This document shows positions 7,287-14,271 of a DNA stretch of 17,784 nucleotides, piece by piece (within the stretch, counting starts at the first letter, position 1; every line of letters starts with the position of its first letter). Where the stretch lies: assembly GCA_964579765.1 (NCBI GenBank), contig CAZOIK010000326.1:1-17784 (forward strand), written 5' to 3'. Under the pieces are notes generated by a model that was given only the letters and a program-made list of their open reading frames with translations, was not told the origin of the DNA and ran no database searches. This DNA comes from DATNBT01 sp964579765 (GTDB lineage Bacteria; Acidobacteriota; Vicinamibacteria; Vicinamibacterales; CAVVIG01). The translations under genes and the position numbers were made by a program.

Positions 7287-8429
7287 ATGGACTTCTCCTG
7301 GTCGCCACAGCAGCGCGAGCTCTTCGACGCCATTGGCGCCTTCGCGTCGAAGGAGCTCAACGACAACCTCGTCGCCAACGATCGCGCGGGCACCTTCAAT
7401 CGCGCCGGGTGGAAGAAGTGCGGCGAGATCGGCATCCAGGGCCTTGCGGTTCCCGTCGCGTACGGCGGCGTCGGCCAGGATCCGCTGACGACCGTGGGCG
7501 CCCTCGAGCGGCTCGGCTATGCCTGCCGCGACAACGGCCTCGTGTTCTCGCTCAACGCGCATATGTGGACGGCGTGCATGCCGCTCGTCGAGTTCGGCAG
7601 CGCCGAACAGAAGTGCCGCTACCTGCCCGGCCTCTGCAGCGGCGACCTCGTCGGCGGCAACGCGATGAGCGAGCCGAACTCCGGCTCCGACGCGTACGGC
7701 TTGCGCACGACGGCCGTCAGGAAGGGCGATCGCTACGTCCTCAACGGCAGCAAGATCTTCGTCAGCAACGGCTCCGAGGCCGACGTCGTCGTCGCGTTCG
7801 CGACCGTCGATCGGACCAAAGGACCGGCCGGCGTGAGCGCGTTCCTTGTGGAGAAGACGTTTCCCGGCCTGACCGTCGGGCGCAAGCTCGAGAAGATGGG
7901 TCTGCGCACCAGCCCGATGGCGGAGCTGTTCTTCGACGACTGCGAGGTGCCGGTGGAGAACCGGCTCGGCAACGAAGGCGCCGGGCCGTCGCTCTTCACG
8001 CACGCGATGACCTGGGAGCGCGGCTGCATCCTCGCCAGCGCCGTCGGGTCGATGCAGCGCCTGCTCGAGACGTGCGTGAAGTACGCGAAGGCGCGCAAGC
8101 AGTTCGGCCAGTCGATCGGCCGGTTCCAGCTCGTCGGCAGCAAGCTCGTGGACATGAAGCTGCGGCTCGAGACCGCCCGGCACATGCTCTACTACGGCGC
8201 CTACCAGCGCAGCCTGGGCCGAACGGCGCTGATGGAAGCGGCGCTCGCCAAGCTGCACATCAGCGAGTCGTGGACGCGCACCTGCGAGGACGCGATCCAG
8301 ATCCACGGCGGCTACGGCTACATGACCGAGTACGAGATCGAACGCGAGCTGCGCGACGCGATCGGCAGCCGCCTCTACTCCGGCACCAGCGAAATCCAGC
8401 GCAACATCATCGCCGCCCTGCTCCTGTAG
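7287..8429 (+). CDS. acyl-CoA-dehydrogenase-family flavoenzyme, predicted prolyl-carrier-protein dehydrogenase
   Basis: This 380-residue protein has the full acyl-CoA dehydrogenase fold. It shows the FAD/substrate motif GGNAMSEPNSGSDA (123-136), the middle beta domain with VLNGSKIFVSNG (151-162), the KARKQFGQSIGRFQ helix (268-281), QIHGGYGYMTEYEIER (338-353) and the C-terminal YSGTSEIQRNI (364-374). The glutamate found in medium-chain enzymes at this last motif is Ser365. A candidate base is Glu244 in MTWERGCILAS, the place used in isovaleryl-CoA dehydrogenase and, as I recall, in prolyl-carrier oxidases such as PltE. The segments DNGLVFSLNAH and ACMPLVEFGSAEQK also resemble PltE. Expected role: two- or four-electron oxidation of prolyl-S-carrier towards pyrrolyl-2-carboxyl-S-carrier. 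A GAGGGGG ribosome-binding site bridges the nine bases after the ligase stop. An ordinary short-chain acyl-CoA dehydrogenase is the alternative, but gene context argues against it. Confidence 0.8.
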   Translation: MDFSWSPQQRELFDAIGAFASKELNDNLVANDRAGTFNRAGWKKCGEIGIQGLAVPVAYGGVGQDPLTTVGALERLGYACRDNGLVFSLNAHMWTACMPLVEFGSAEQKCRYLPGLCSGDLVGGNAMSEPNSGSDAYGLRTTAVRKGDRYVLNGSKIFVSNGSEADVVVAFATVDRTKGPAGVSAFLVEKTFPGLTVGRKLEKMGLRTSPMAELFFDDCEVPVENRLGNEGAGPSLFTHAMTWERGCILASAVGSMQRLLETCVKYAKARKQFGQSIGRFQLVGSKLVDMKLRLETARHMLYYGAYQRSLGRTALMEAALAKLHISESWTRTCEDAIQIHGGYGYMTEYEIERELRDAIGSRLYSGTSEIQRNIIAALLL

Positions 8430-8431
8430 AG

Positions 8432-8468
8432 ATCGTTCGGGCGGCCCTGAAAGGGCCGCCCGAACGAT
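8432..8468. terminator. perfect 17-bp hairpin between convergent genes
   Basis: ATCGTTCGGGCGGCCCT (8432-8448) pairs perfectly with 8452-8468 across a GAA loop, three bases after the oxidase stop. Neither strand has a T-run after the stem, so it is not a classic intrinsic terminator. Its position between converging genes suggests a bidirectional transcription barrier or an RNA 3'-end stabiliser. Confidence 0.65.
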
Positions 8469-8538
8469 TCACAAGCGCCGCCCTACGATTCACAACGGCC
8501 GCCCCACGATTCAGTCGGGGCCGCTCTACGATTCACTA
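8453..8538. repeat. four degenerate 21-22-bp tandem repeats sharing GGCCGCCC...ACGATTCA
   Basis: The units are 8453-8474, 8475-8495, 8496-8516 and 8517-8538. Each carries a GC-rich half (close to GGCCGCCC) followed by ACGATTCA at 8464, 8485, 8506 and 8528. The first unit is the right arm of the hairpin; the others look like partial copies of that arm. The last unit contains the stop codon of the minus-strand gene (CTA at 8536-8538). Confidence 0.7.
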
Positions 8539-11500
8539 TTGATACGTCGCGTTGTAGACGCCCGCCGCGACGGTGACGAACGCGTAGCTCACGCCTTTGA
8601 TCGTCTGCGTCGTGTAGCTGACCGGCGCGCCGTTCAACGTGATGCCGGCCAGGGTCAGACTGCCGGCCGTCGCTGGAACCATCACCTGCAGGCCGACCGC
8701 ATTGGCGGCGGCGATGATGCTGAACGCCAGCGTATTGCCGTTCCACGCAATCGGACCGAAGCTCGAGCCGTTGCGCGCGTCGAGCCACGTCAGCATCTGC
8801 TTCGCCGACACGATCGGGACGTTGTGCGCGGCCGCCGACGACAGGATCGCGTCCGAGCTCGACGAGGCGGCCTGATCGGTGTGCATGTTGGCCGTGAAGG
8901 CGCCGTAGTAGCCCGTCGAGCCGAGCGCATTGTTCAGCAGCGTGTCGATGTGCAGCGGATACGACTGGCCCGATTCGTCCGTCATCTGCGTGGTCGCCTG
9001 ATAGACGTCGATCAGCGTTCCGTTCGTCGTCGCGAAGCGCATCGGCATGCCGGAGCCGGTGAACAGCCCCGGCGTGTCGTTCACCCAGGCCGGCGGCCAG
9101 TAGTAATAGTTGGTGTCGAGCCGGATGCCTTTGCTCAGCTCGACGGTCGGCTGCGTCGACCAGTCGGACCACATGACGCAGTGCATGCGATGCGTCACCG
9201 GCGAGCCCGCCGACGGGAACGCGCTCTTGAACTGCGCGAGCTGGGTCGTGTAGGCAGTCGTCAGCGTCGAGGACGTGAAATTCGGGCCGCAGCTGTACTG
9301 CGTCGACTGATCCAGTTGCAGGTGCATGCCGATGTCGAAGCCCTGCGCGATGAGGCTCGCGACCTGCGTGTTGCTGATCGGCGTATACGCGTAGATGTAC
9401 GAGCTGCTGCGAATGCACTCCCAGTTCGCGACGTTGCAGCCGGCCGGACTCGACGCGGCGTACTGATTCATGCGCCCCAGGGTCCCTCCAACGCCGTGAT
9501 CGTCGCCGGTCATGACGATGACGGCCTTGAACCCGCGCGGGAAGTACCAGAACCGCGGCAGCGGACGCGCACCGCTTTCCATCAGCAGAATCAGGTTGGC
9601 CAGCAGCCGCTGCTGCTCATCCGCCTGCGGGATTGCGATCTTGCTGCGATCCACCCAGTCCGGCTGCGGGTCGGACACCGACGCGCCGTAGAACATATCG
9701 TCTGAACGAATCACCGGTGGGTTGCCGTTGTCCGGATCGCCGTCGCGCGCCTGCCCCGCCCACGCTGGGTTCCCCTGCCGCGTATAGACGACGGACTTCG
9801 CGAGATCGTAGGTGAACGCCGCCGCCTGTCCGCCGCTGGTGCCGACGGCGTTGAGCGTGACGGCCGGAAACGACGTCGCGTGCGTCGCGTCGGAGTAGAG
9901 CGTCGCCACGGCGCGCGCGCCGTTCAGGTTGTACTCGTCCGCCGGCCCGTGATACTGCATCGTCTGGCTGACGATGCCGGTGCCAGGCGCCTGCGTCGTG
10001 TCGATCTTCTGATATCCGTTCGTCAGCGACGCGCCGACCGAGGTGAGGCCGAGCAGACTGGCGAGCTTCGTGTCCGGCCGCAGCGCGATCAGCTTGCCGC
10101 CGCTCTTCACCCAGTTGGTGAACATCGTCACCTGCGTCGAGGTCAGCGACTGCTCGCCGAGAATGACGACGTCGTAGCCGGCGAGCGTGGACGTCGTCAC
10201 GCTCGTCAGCGCAACCGTCGCGAACTCGTTCAAGCCTTCCGCCCGCAGAATCTCGTTGTAGTACGTCGTGAACGGATTCGACGAGCTCGTGACGACGAGA
10301 ATCGGTCCGCCCGCGCCCTGCGTCGGCGGTACCGTCGAGGGCTGCGTGCTGAACGACCAGGCCGGCGGCGACGACAACGGATTGCCGGCGAGGTCGGTGA
10401 TGCCGGAGGTGAGGATCGCGGTGTACGTGCTCCCGCTCGCCAGCGCGGACGTCGGCGTCAAGGTCGCCGTCAGCGTGCTCGCGTTGTAGCTGACCGTCGC
10501 CGGCACCTGCGCGTTGGTCGAGGTGCGCAGCTGGAACGTCGTGCCGTTGACCGTTGAGGTGCTGATCGCTTCGCTGAACGTCGCTGCGACCGTTTCCACC
10601 GTCGCCACGCCGGTCTCGCCGCTTGCCGGCGACGTGGACGTCACGGTCGGCGGCGTCGTGTCGATCGATCCGGTCGAGAGCACGACGTCCACCCAGTAGT
10701 TGGTGTCGCCGAAGCTCTGAGTCGGAAACGCGCTCGCGCCGTAGATGTACACGCCGTTGCCGCCCGACGCGGCGCTCGCGAGCGCGTGCAGCGGCGGGTT
10801 GTCCACCGCCGCTGTCAGCGTCGGCGCGTTCACGGCATAGAACCCGCTGTTCGTGTGGTACGAGACGACGTAGGTCGTGTTCGCGGCAATCTGGACGGGC
10901 GGCGAGAAACTCGCCTGCTGCCATCCCGACGTGGTCTCGTTGCTGAACGTGACCGTCGCGAGCAGCTGGCCGCTCGCGCTCCACAGGTTGCCCACGTGCG
11001 CACCCGTATTCTGCGCGTATTTGTAGAACCTCACCCCCGTGACGAAACCGGCCACGTCGGACTGGAACTTCAGGCCCAGCTCGACGGCATTCGCGTCGTT
11101 CAACATCGGTCCGGGCGTCGTGGACAGCGTCCAGATGCTGCACGGGCATGCCTGCTGCGCCGTCAGGAACGACCACGAGAAATCGCTCGCTAGAGGATTG
11201 CCGGACGCGTCCGTGACGCCGCCGGCGCCGCCTTTCACGGTGACCGAATAGCTGGCGTTGTTCGCGAGCGACGCGGCAGGCGTCAGCGTCGCGGTCAGCG
11301 TGGCCGCGTCGTACGTTACGGTCGCGGACACAGGCGTGCTCGTCGCGTCGAACATCTTGATGCCTGACGTCAGCGTGGCGGCGTTCATTGGCTCACTGAA
11401 TGTCACGGTGGCCGCGGATGAAATGGGGACGTTGATCGCACCCGGCGACGGCGTCACGCTGCTCACGACGGGCAGCGTGCTGCCGGCCATCGTCGTGAAC

Positions 11501-13215
11501 GTCCACGACACGTCGCTCGCCAGTGCGTTGCCGGCCGCGTCCTTGACGCCGCTTGTGCCGCCTTTCACCGTCGCCGTGTAGCTCGACGACGCGAACAGGG
11601 GCGCCGACGGCGTCAGCGTGGCCGTCAGCGTCGCGGTGTTGTAGCTGACCGTCGCTGCGACCGCCGTGTTGCCCGGCCCGGTCAGCAGCATCGTGGCCGT
11701 CGAGATCGACCCCGCCTGCATCGCTTCGCTGAACGTCGCGGTCATGGTCGCCGTCGGCGACACGCCCGACGCACCGTTCGACGGCGTGTTCGCGGTGACT
11801 GTCGGCGGCGTCGTGTCAACGGACGTCGTGAAGATCGGATCCACCCAATAGTTGCTGGCCTGATAGCTCTGTGTCGGGAAGGCGCTCGCGCCGTAAACGT
11901 ACACCCCGTTGCCACCGGATGCGCCGCTCGCGAGCGCGTGCAGCGGCGGGTTGTCGATCGCCGACGTCAGCGTCGGACCGTTCACCGCGTAGAAACCCGT
12001 GTTCGTGTGATAGGAGATGACGTAGGTGGTGCCGGCCGAAACGGCGACGGGCGTCGTGAACGACGCCGACTGCCAGCCGGATACGGTCTCGTTCGTGAAC
12101 GTCACCGTCGCGAGCAGCTGTCCACTCGCCGTCCAGAGGTTGCCCACGTGGGTGCCGCTGTTCTGCGCGTACTTGTAGAACCGCAGGCCCGTGACGAAGC
12201 CGCTCGTATCCGACTGAAACTTCAGTCCCAGCTCGACGGCCGCGGGATCGTTCTCGATCGACCCCGGCGTGGTGGTGGACGTCCAGATGCTGCAGGGACA
12301 CACCCCAGGCGACGCGGTCGTGAACGTCCAGCTGCGATCGGCGGCCATCGCATTCCCGGCTGCATCCGCAACGCCTCCGGCGCCGCCCTTCACCGTCGCC
12401 GTATACGTCGTCCCGGTGGCGAGCGCCGCACTCGGCGTCAACGTCGCCATCAGCGTCGTCGGGCTGTAGGTGACAGACGCGGCGACCGGCGTGTTGCCCG
12501 GGCCGGTCAGCAGCATCGTGGATGTCGAAATGGAGGCCGTCTGCATCGCTTCGCTGAACGTCGCCGTCACGGTCGTCGTCGTCGAGACGCTGGTCGCGCC
12601 GTTGACCGGCGCGACGGCTGTCACGGTTGGCGGCGTCGTGTCAGCGCCGCCCGTCGTGAAGACGACGTCCACCCAGTAGTTGCTGCTTTGGTACGTCTGC
12701 GTCGGAAACGCGCTCGTCGTCTGGTAGACGTAGACGCCGTTGCCGCCCGACGACCCGCTGGCGAGCGCATGGAGCGGCGGCGTATTGACGGCTGAGGCCA
12801 GCGTCGGCGCGTTCGCGGCATAGAAGCCAGTGTTGGTGTGATACGAGGCGACGTAGGTCGTGTTCGCCGCAATCGCGATCGGCGACGCGAACGTCGCGGT
12901 CTGCCAGCCGGACGCGGTCTCGTTCGTGAACGTCACAGTGCCGAGCAGCTGGCCGCCGGCGGTCCAGAGGTTGCCGACGTGCGTGCCGGTGTTCTGCGCG
13001 TACTTGTAGAACCGCACGCCGGAGATGAAGCCGCTCACGTCGGATTGAAACTTCACGCCCAGTTCGAGGGCGTTCGGGTCGAGTTCCACCGGACCCGGCG
13101 TCGTCGATGTGGTCCAGATGCTGCAGGGACAGGTTTGCGCTGCCCCGCGCTGCGCGTGCAGCAGCACGAGGGCGACGAGCAGGATGAAAGTGCGGACGCT
13201 GAGTCGTATCGACAA
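8536..13215 (-). CDS. secreted multidomain protein: DUF4082 x3, Ig-like x4, GATase-like, deacetylase-like
   Basis: The protein has 1559 residues. The start is TTG 13215, chosen because GGAGG (13227-13223) sits seven bases upstream and because this start yields a clean Sec signal peptide (basic MSIRLSVR, hydrophobic TFILLVALVLL, likely cleavage after AQRGAA). There is no lipobox. DUF4082 copies lie at about 29-187, 306-464 and 690-848, each opening with CPCSIW and containing FYKYAQN, HVGNLW, SGWQ and PPLHALAS. Ig-like domains of the Big_5 type (DTTPPTVT... FSEAM... WTFTT) lie at about 192-300, 467-575, 581-685 and 852-957. Residues 970-1050 look like a glutamine-amidotransferase-type fold (PILVVTSSSN, YDVVILGEQSL). 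Residues 1228-1480 look like a divergent polysaccharide deacetylase barrel with VIVMTGDDHG (Asp1238, Asp1239, His1240), DIGMHLQLD (His1298) and THRMHC. It is probably extracellular and glycan-binding or glycan-modifying. There is no PEP-CTERM tail, and the function is unproven. Confidence 0.85.
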   Translation of the reverse strand: MSIRLSVRTFILLVALVLLHAQRGAAQTCPCSIWTTSTTPGPVELDPNALELGVKFQSDVSGFISGVRFYKYAQNTGTHVGNLWTAGGQLLGTVTFTNETASGWQTATFASPIAIAANTTYVASYHTNTGFYAANAPTLASAVNTPPLHALASGSSGGNGVYVYQTTSAFPTQTYQSSNYWVDVVFTTGGADTTPPTVTAVAPVNGATSVSTTTTVTATFSEAMQTASISTSTMLLTGPGNTPVAASVTYSPTTLMATLTPSAALATGTTYTATVKGGAGGVADAAGNAMAADRSWTFTTASPGVCPCSIWTSTTTPGSIENDPAAVELGLKFQSDTSGFVTGLRFYKYAQNSGTHVGNLWTASGQLLATVTFTNETVSGWQSASFTTPVAVSAGTTYVISYHTNTGFYAVNGPTLTSAIDNPPLHALASGASGGNGVYVYGASAFPTQSYQASNYWVDPIFTTSVDTTPPTVTANTPSNGASGVSPTATMTATFSEAMQAGSISTATMLLTGPGNTAVAATVSYNTATLTATLTPSAPLFASSSYTATVKGGTSGVKDAAGNALASDVSWTFTTMAGSTLPVVSSVTPSPGAINVPISSAATVTFSEPMNAATLTSGIKMFDATSTPVSATVTYDAATLTATLTPAASLANNASYSVTVKGGAGGVTDASGNPLASDFSWSFLTAQQACPCSIWTLSTTPGPMLNDANAVELGLKFQSDVAGFVTGVRFYKYAQNTGAHVGNLWSASGQLLATVTFSNETTSGWQQASFSPPVQIAANTTYVVSYHTNSGFYAVNAPTLTAAVDNPPLHALASAASGGNGVYIYGASAFPTQSFGDTNYWVDVVLSTGSIDTTPPTVTSTSPASGETGVATVETVAATFSEAISTSTVNGTTFQLRTSTNAQVPATVSYNASTLTATLTPTSALASGSTYTAILTSGITDLAGNPLSSPPAWSFSTQPSTVPPTQGAGGPILVVTSSSNPFTTYYNEILRAEGLNEFATVALTSVTTSTLAGYDVVILGEQSLTSTQVTMFTNWVKSGGKLIALRPDTKLASLLGLTSVGASLTNGYQKIDTTQAPGTGIVSQTMQYHGPADEYNLNGARAVATLYSDATHATSFPAVTLNAVGTSGGQAAAFTYDLAKSVVYTRQGNPAWAGQARDGDPDNGNPPVIRSDDMFYGASVSDPQPDWVDRSKIAIPQADEQQRLLANLILLMESGARPLPRFWYFPRGFKAVIVMTGDDHGVGGTLGRMNQYAASSPAGCNVANWECIRSSSYIYAYTPISNTQVASLIAQGFDIGMHLQLDQSTQYSCGPNFTSSTLTTAYTTQLAQFKSAFPSAGSPVTHRMHCVMWSDWSTQPTVELSKGIRLDTNYYYWPPAWVNDTPGLFTGSGMPMRFATTNGTLIDVYQATTQMTDESGQSYPLHIDTLLNNALGSTGYYGAFTANMHTDQAASSSSDAILSSAAAHNVPIVSAKQMLTWLDARNGSSFGPIAWNGNTLAFSIIAAANAVGLQVMVPATAGSLTLAGITLNGAPVSYTTQTIKGVSYAFVTVAAGVYNATYQ
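10672..13131 (-). repeat. intragenic repeats encoding the three DUF4082 modules
   Basis: Copies of about 475 bp lie at 12655-13131, 11824-12297 and 10672-11148, each followed by an Ig-like module. Their proteins are nearly identical over long runs, for example ELG(V/L)KFQSD, VRFYKYAQN and HVGNLW. The arrangement is DUF4082-Ig, DUF4082-Ig-Ig, DUF4082-Ig. This points to recent internal duplication and makes the region prone to recombination or assembly collapse. Confidence 0.8.
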
Positions 13216-13222
13216 AGGGAGC

Positions 13223-13227
13223 CTCCG
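13223..13227 (-). promoter_or_regulatory. ribosome-binding site GGAGG deciding the TTG start
   Basis: On the minus strand GGAGG lies seven bases before TTG 13215. No in-frame ATG gives both this spacing and the signal peptide, so the site fixes the start of the DUF4082 protein. Confidence 0.75.
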
Positions 13228-13404
13228 ATGTGACGCGCCGGTGCACTGGCGTGCGGCGTCACCGGATCCGCAAGACGCATTCCTCCGCCAGACACTGACC
13301 GCCCGCGTAAAACCCTGCGAGTTGCACGCGCGCGCGCGGAGTTGGTCGTGCTTTGGCTGACCTTGGGCGCGTCGGCTTGTGACTTGTACGTGACGTTTGT
13401 CGTG

Positions 13405-13460
13405 GTGTCGCGCGGAGCTTCAGGTCCGCCTGACGGCAGGCCTGAAGGCCCGCACGACAC
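13405..13460 (-). terminator. imperfect long hairpin just after the glycosyltransferase stop
   Basis: GTGTCG (13405-13410) pairs with CGACAC (13455-13460). GCGG then pairs with CCGC, CTTCAGG (13418-13424) with CCTGAAG (13441-13447), and an inner CCTG with CAGG around an ACGG loop. It begins 10 bases after the stop of the last gene of the minus-strand sugar operon. There is no T-run, so it may be a non-classical terminator or 3'-end structure. Confidence 0.45.
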
Positions 13461-13470
13461 GAGAACAGAG

Positions 13471-14271
13471 TTAGTAATAGCGAGATTTGATCCGTGGCTC
13501 GGCGAAGCGAAAGGCGACCAGGCGGACGAAGACGGCGAGGCAGACGCGCGGATCGTCGAGCATCGCGTCGTAGTGGCGGCGGACGGCACCCAGGCCGATG
13601 CGCGCAATGCTGCGCCACCGCATCAGGTCGCGCCGCACGAAGTACGCGATCGACGCGTATTCGTTGGCGCGCTTGCGCACGGAGCGTGCACGCGCGTTGG
13701 CCGAGACGGCGCCGCCGGCGTAAATGCGGGCGATGGCCCGGCCTTCCTCCTCGACCAGCCACTTCGACCATTCCTGATCCTCGGCGGTGAACACCTCGGG
13801 GCGGAAGCCCCGCCGTCTCACGAGCGACGTCTTCACCATGCCGCTCGTGTTCCACAGTCCGTTGAAGCCGTCAAACGACCGCCGGTCGATCAGCACGTGG
13901 CGCAGCGCGCCTCTGTTCTCGTTGCAGAAGTACGCGGCGCCGACGCCGTCCACGCTCAGCAGATCGAGCGCGTATTCGACGGCCCGCTCGTTGCGGAGCG
14001 ACGTGTGCGAGCTGAGAATCAGCACGTAATCGGTCGAAACCGACTGAATCCCCTGGTTCAGCGCCTGCGAGTAGTTGAAGGCGCCGCCTTCGTAGCGACG
14101 AACGACGGCGCCCTCCGGCACCAGGCGAAGCGTCCCATCGGTCGATCCGGAGTCCACGATCACGTACTCGGTCGGCGGGCGGGTCTGATGCTGCAGCGAC
14201 TCGATCGTCGCCCCCAGCGTTCTCTCCGAGTTGAATGTCCGGATCAGGACGGAATACGGGCGCGCGTTCAC
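13471..14271 (-). CDS. family-2 glycosyltransferase, SxH variant
   Basis: This 266-residue protein starts at GTG 14271, which overlaps the stop of the upstream transferase as GTGA; upstream codons in this frame belong to that gene. It has a GT-A fold: PYSVLIRTFNSERTL (5-19), VIVDSGSTDGT (38-47), then YVLILSSHTSL (82-92), and FTAEDQEWSKWL (161-172) with the acidic pair Glu164/Asp165. The usual metal-binding DxD position reads SSH, as also seen in some GT2 subfamilies, so metal use is unclear. It should be a cytoplasmic enzyme that adds one sugar to a lipid-linked repeat unit. It is the last gene of the minus-strand sugar operon. Donor and acceptor cannot be told from sequence. Confidence 0.85.
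   Translation of the reverse strand: MNARPYSVLIRTFNSERTLGATIESLQHQTRPPTEYVIVDSGSTDGTLRLVPEGAVVRRYEGGAFNYSQALNQGIQSVSTDYVLILSSHTSLRNERAVEYALDLLSVDGVGAAYFCNENRGALRHVLIDRRSFDGFNGLWNTSGMVKTSLVRRRGFRPEVFTAEDQEWSKWLVEEEGRAIARIYAGGAVSANARARSVRKRANEYASIAYFVRRDLMRWRSIARIGLGAVRRHYDAMLDDPRVCLAVFVRLVAFRFAEPRIKSRYY

Larger units (their letters stand above)
13216..13470 (-). other. 255-bp intergenic region between the glycosyltransferase and the DUF4082 gene
   Basis: This region has no convincing gene. On its promoter-proximal side it holds a long imperfect hairpin (13405-13460). Near the DUF4082 start it holds a GTGACGC/GCGTCAC inverted repeat (13230-13236 and 13256-13262) and a good GGAGG ribosome-binding site (13223-13227). 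A GC-alternating run lies around 13325-13338. I could not identify a convincing -35/-10 pair, though the gap is long enough for an independent promoter. Confidence 0.55.

Noticed and set aside
6231..8306. Long minus-strand open frame opposite the ligase and dehydrogenase
   Set aside because: Same antisense-shadow composition; it crosses the boundary of two real genes.
8453..8538. CRISPR array
   Set aside because: The units are contiguous 21-22-bp degenerate tandem repeats without unique spacers, and no cas gene is present.
8539..9705. Plus-strand open frame opposite the 3' part of the DUF4082 gene
   Set aside because: Arg-rich translation with no motif; the minus strand has a continuous signal-peptide protein with recognisable domains.
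13053..13280. Possible leader peptide from ATG 13280 on the minus strand
   Set aside because: A GGAGG precedes it by only one base and its frame runs into an antisense-like Ser/Cys/Arg stretch across the real signal peptide.
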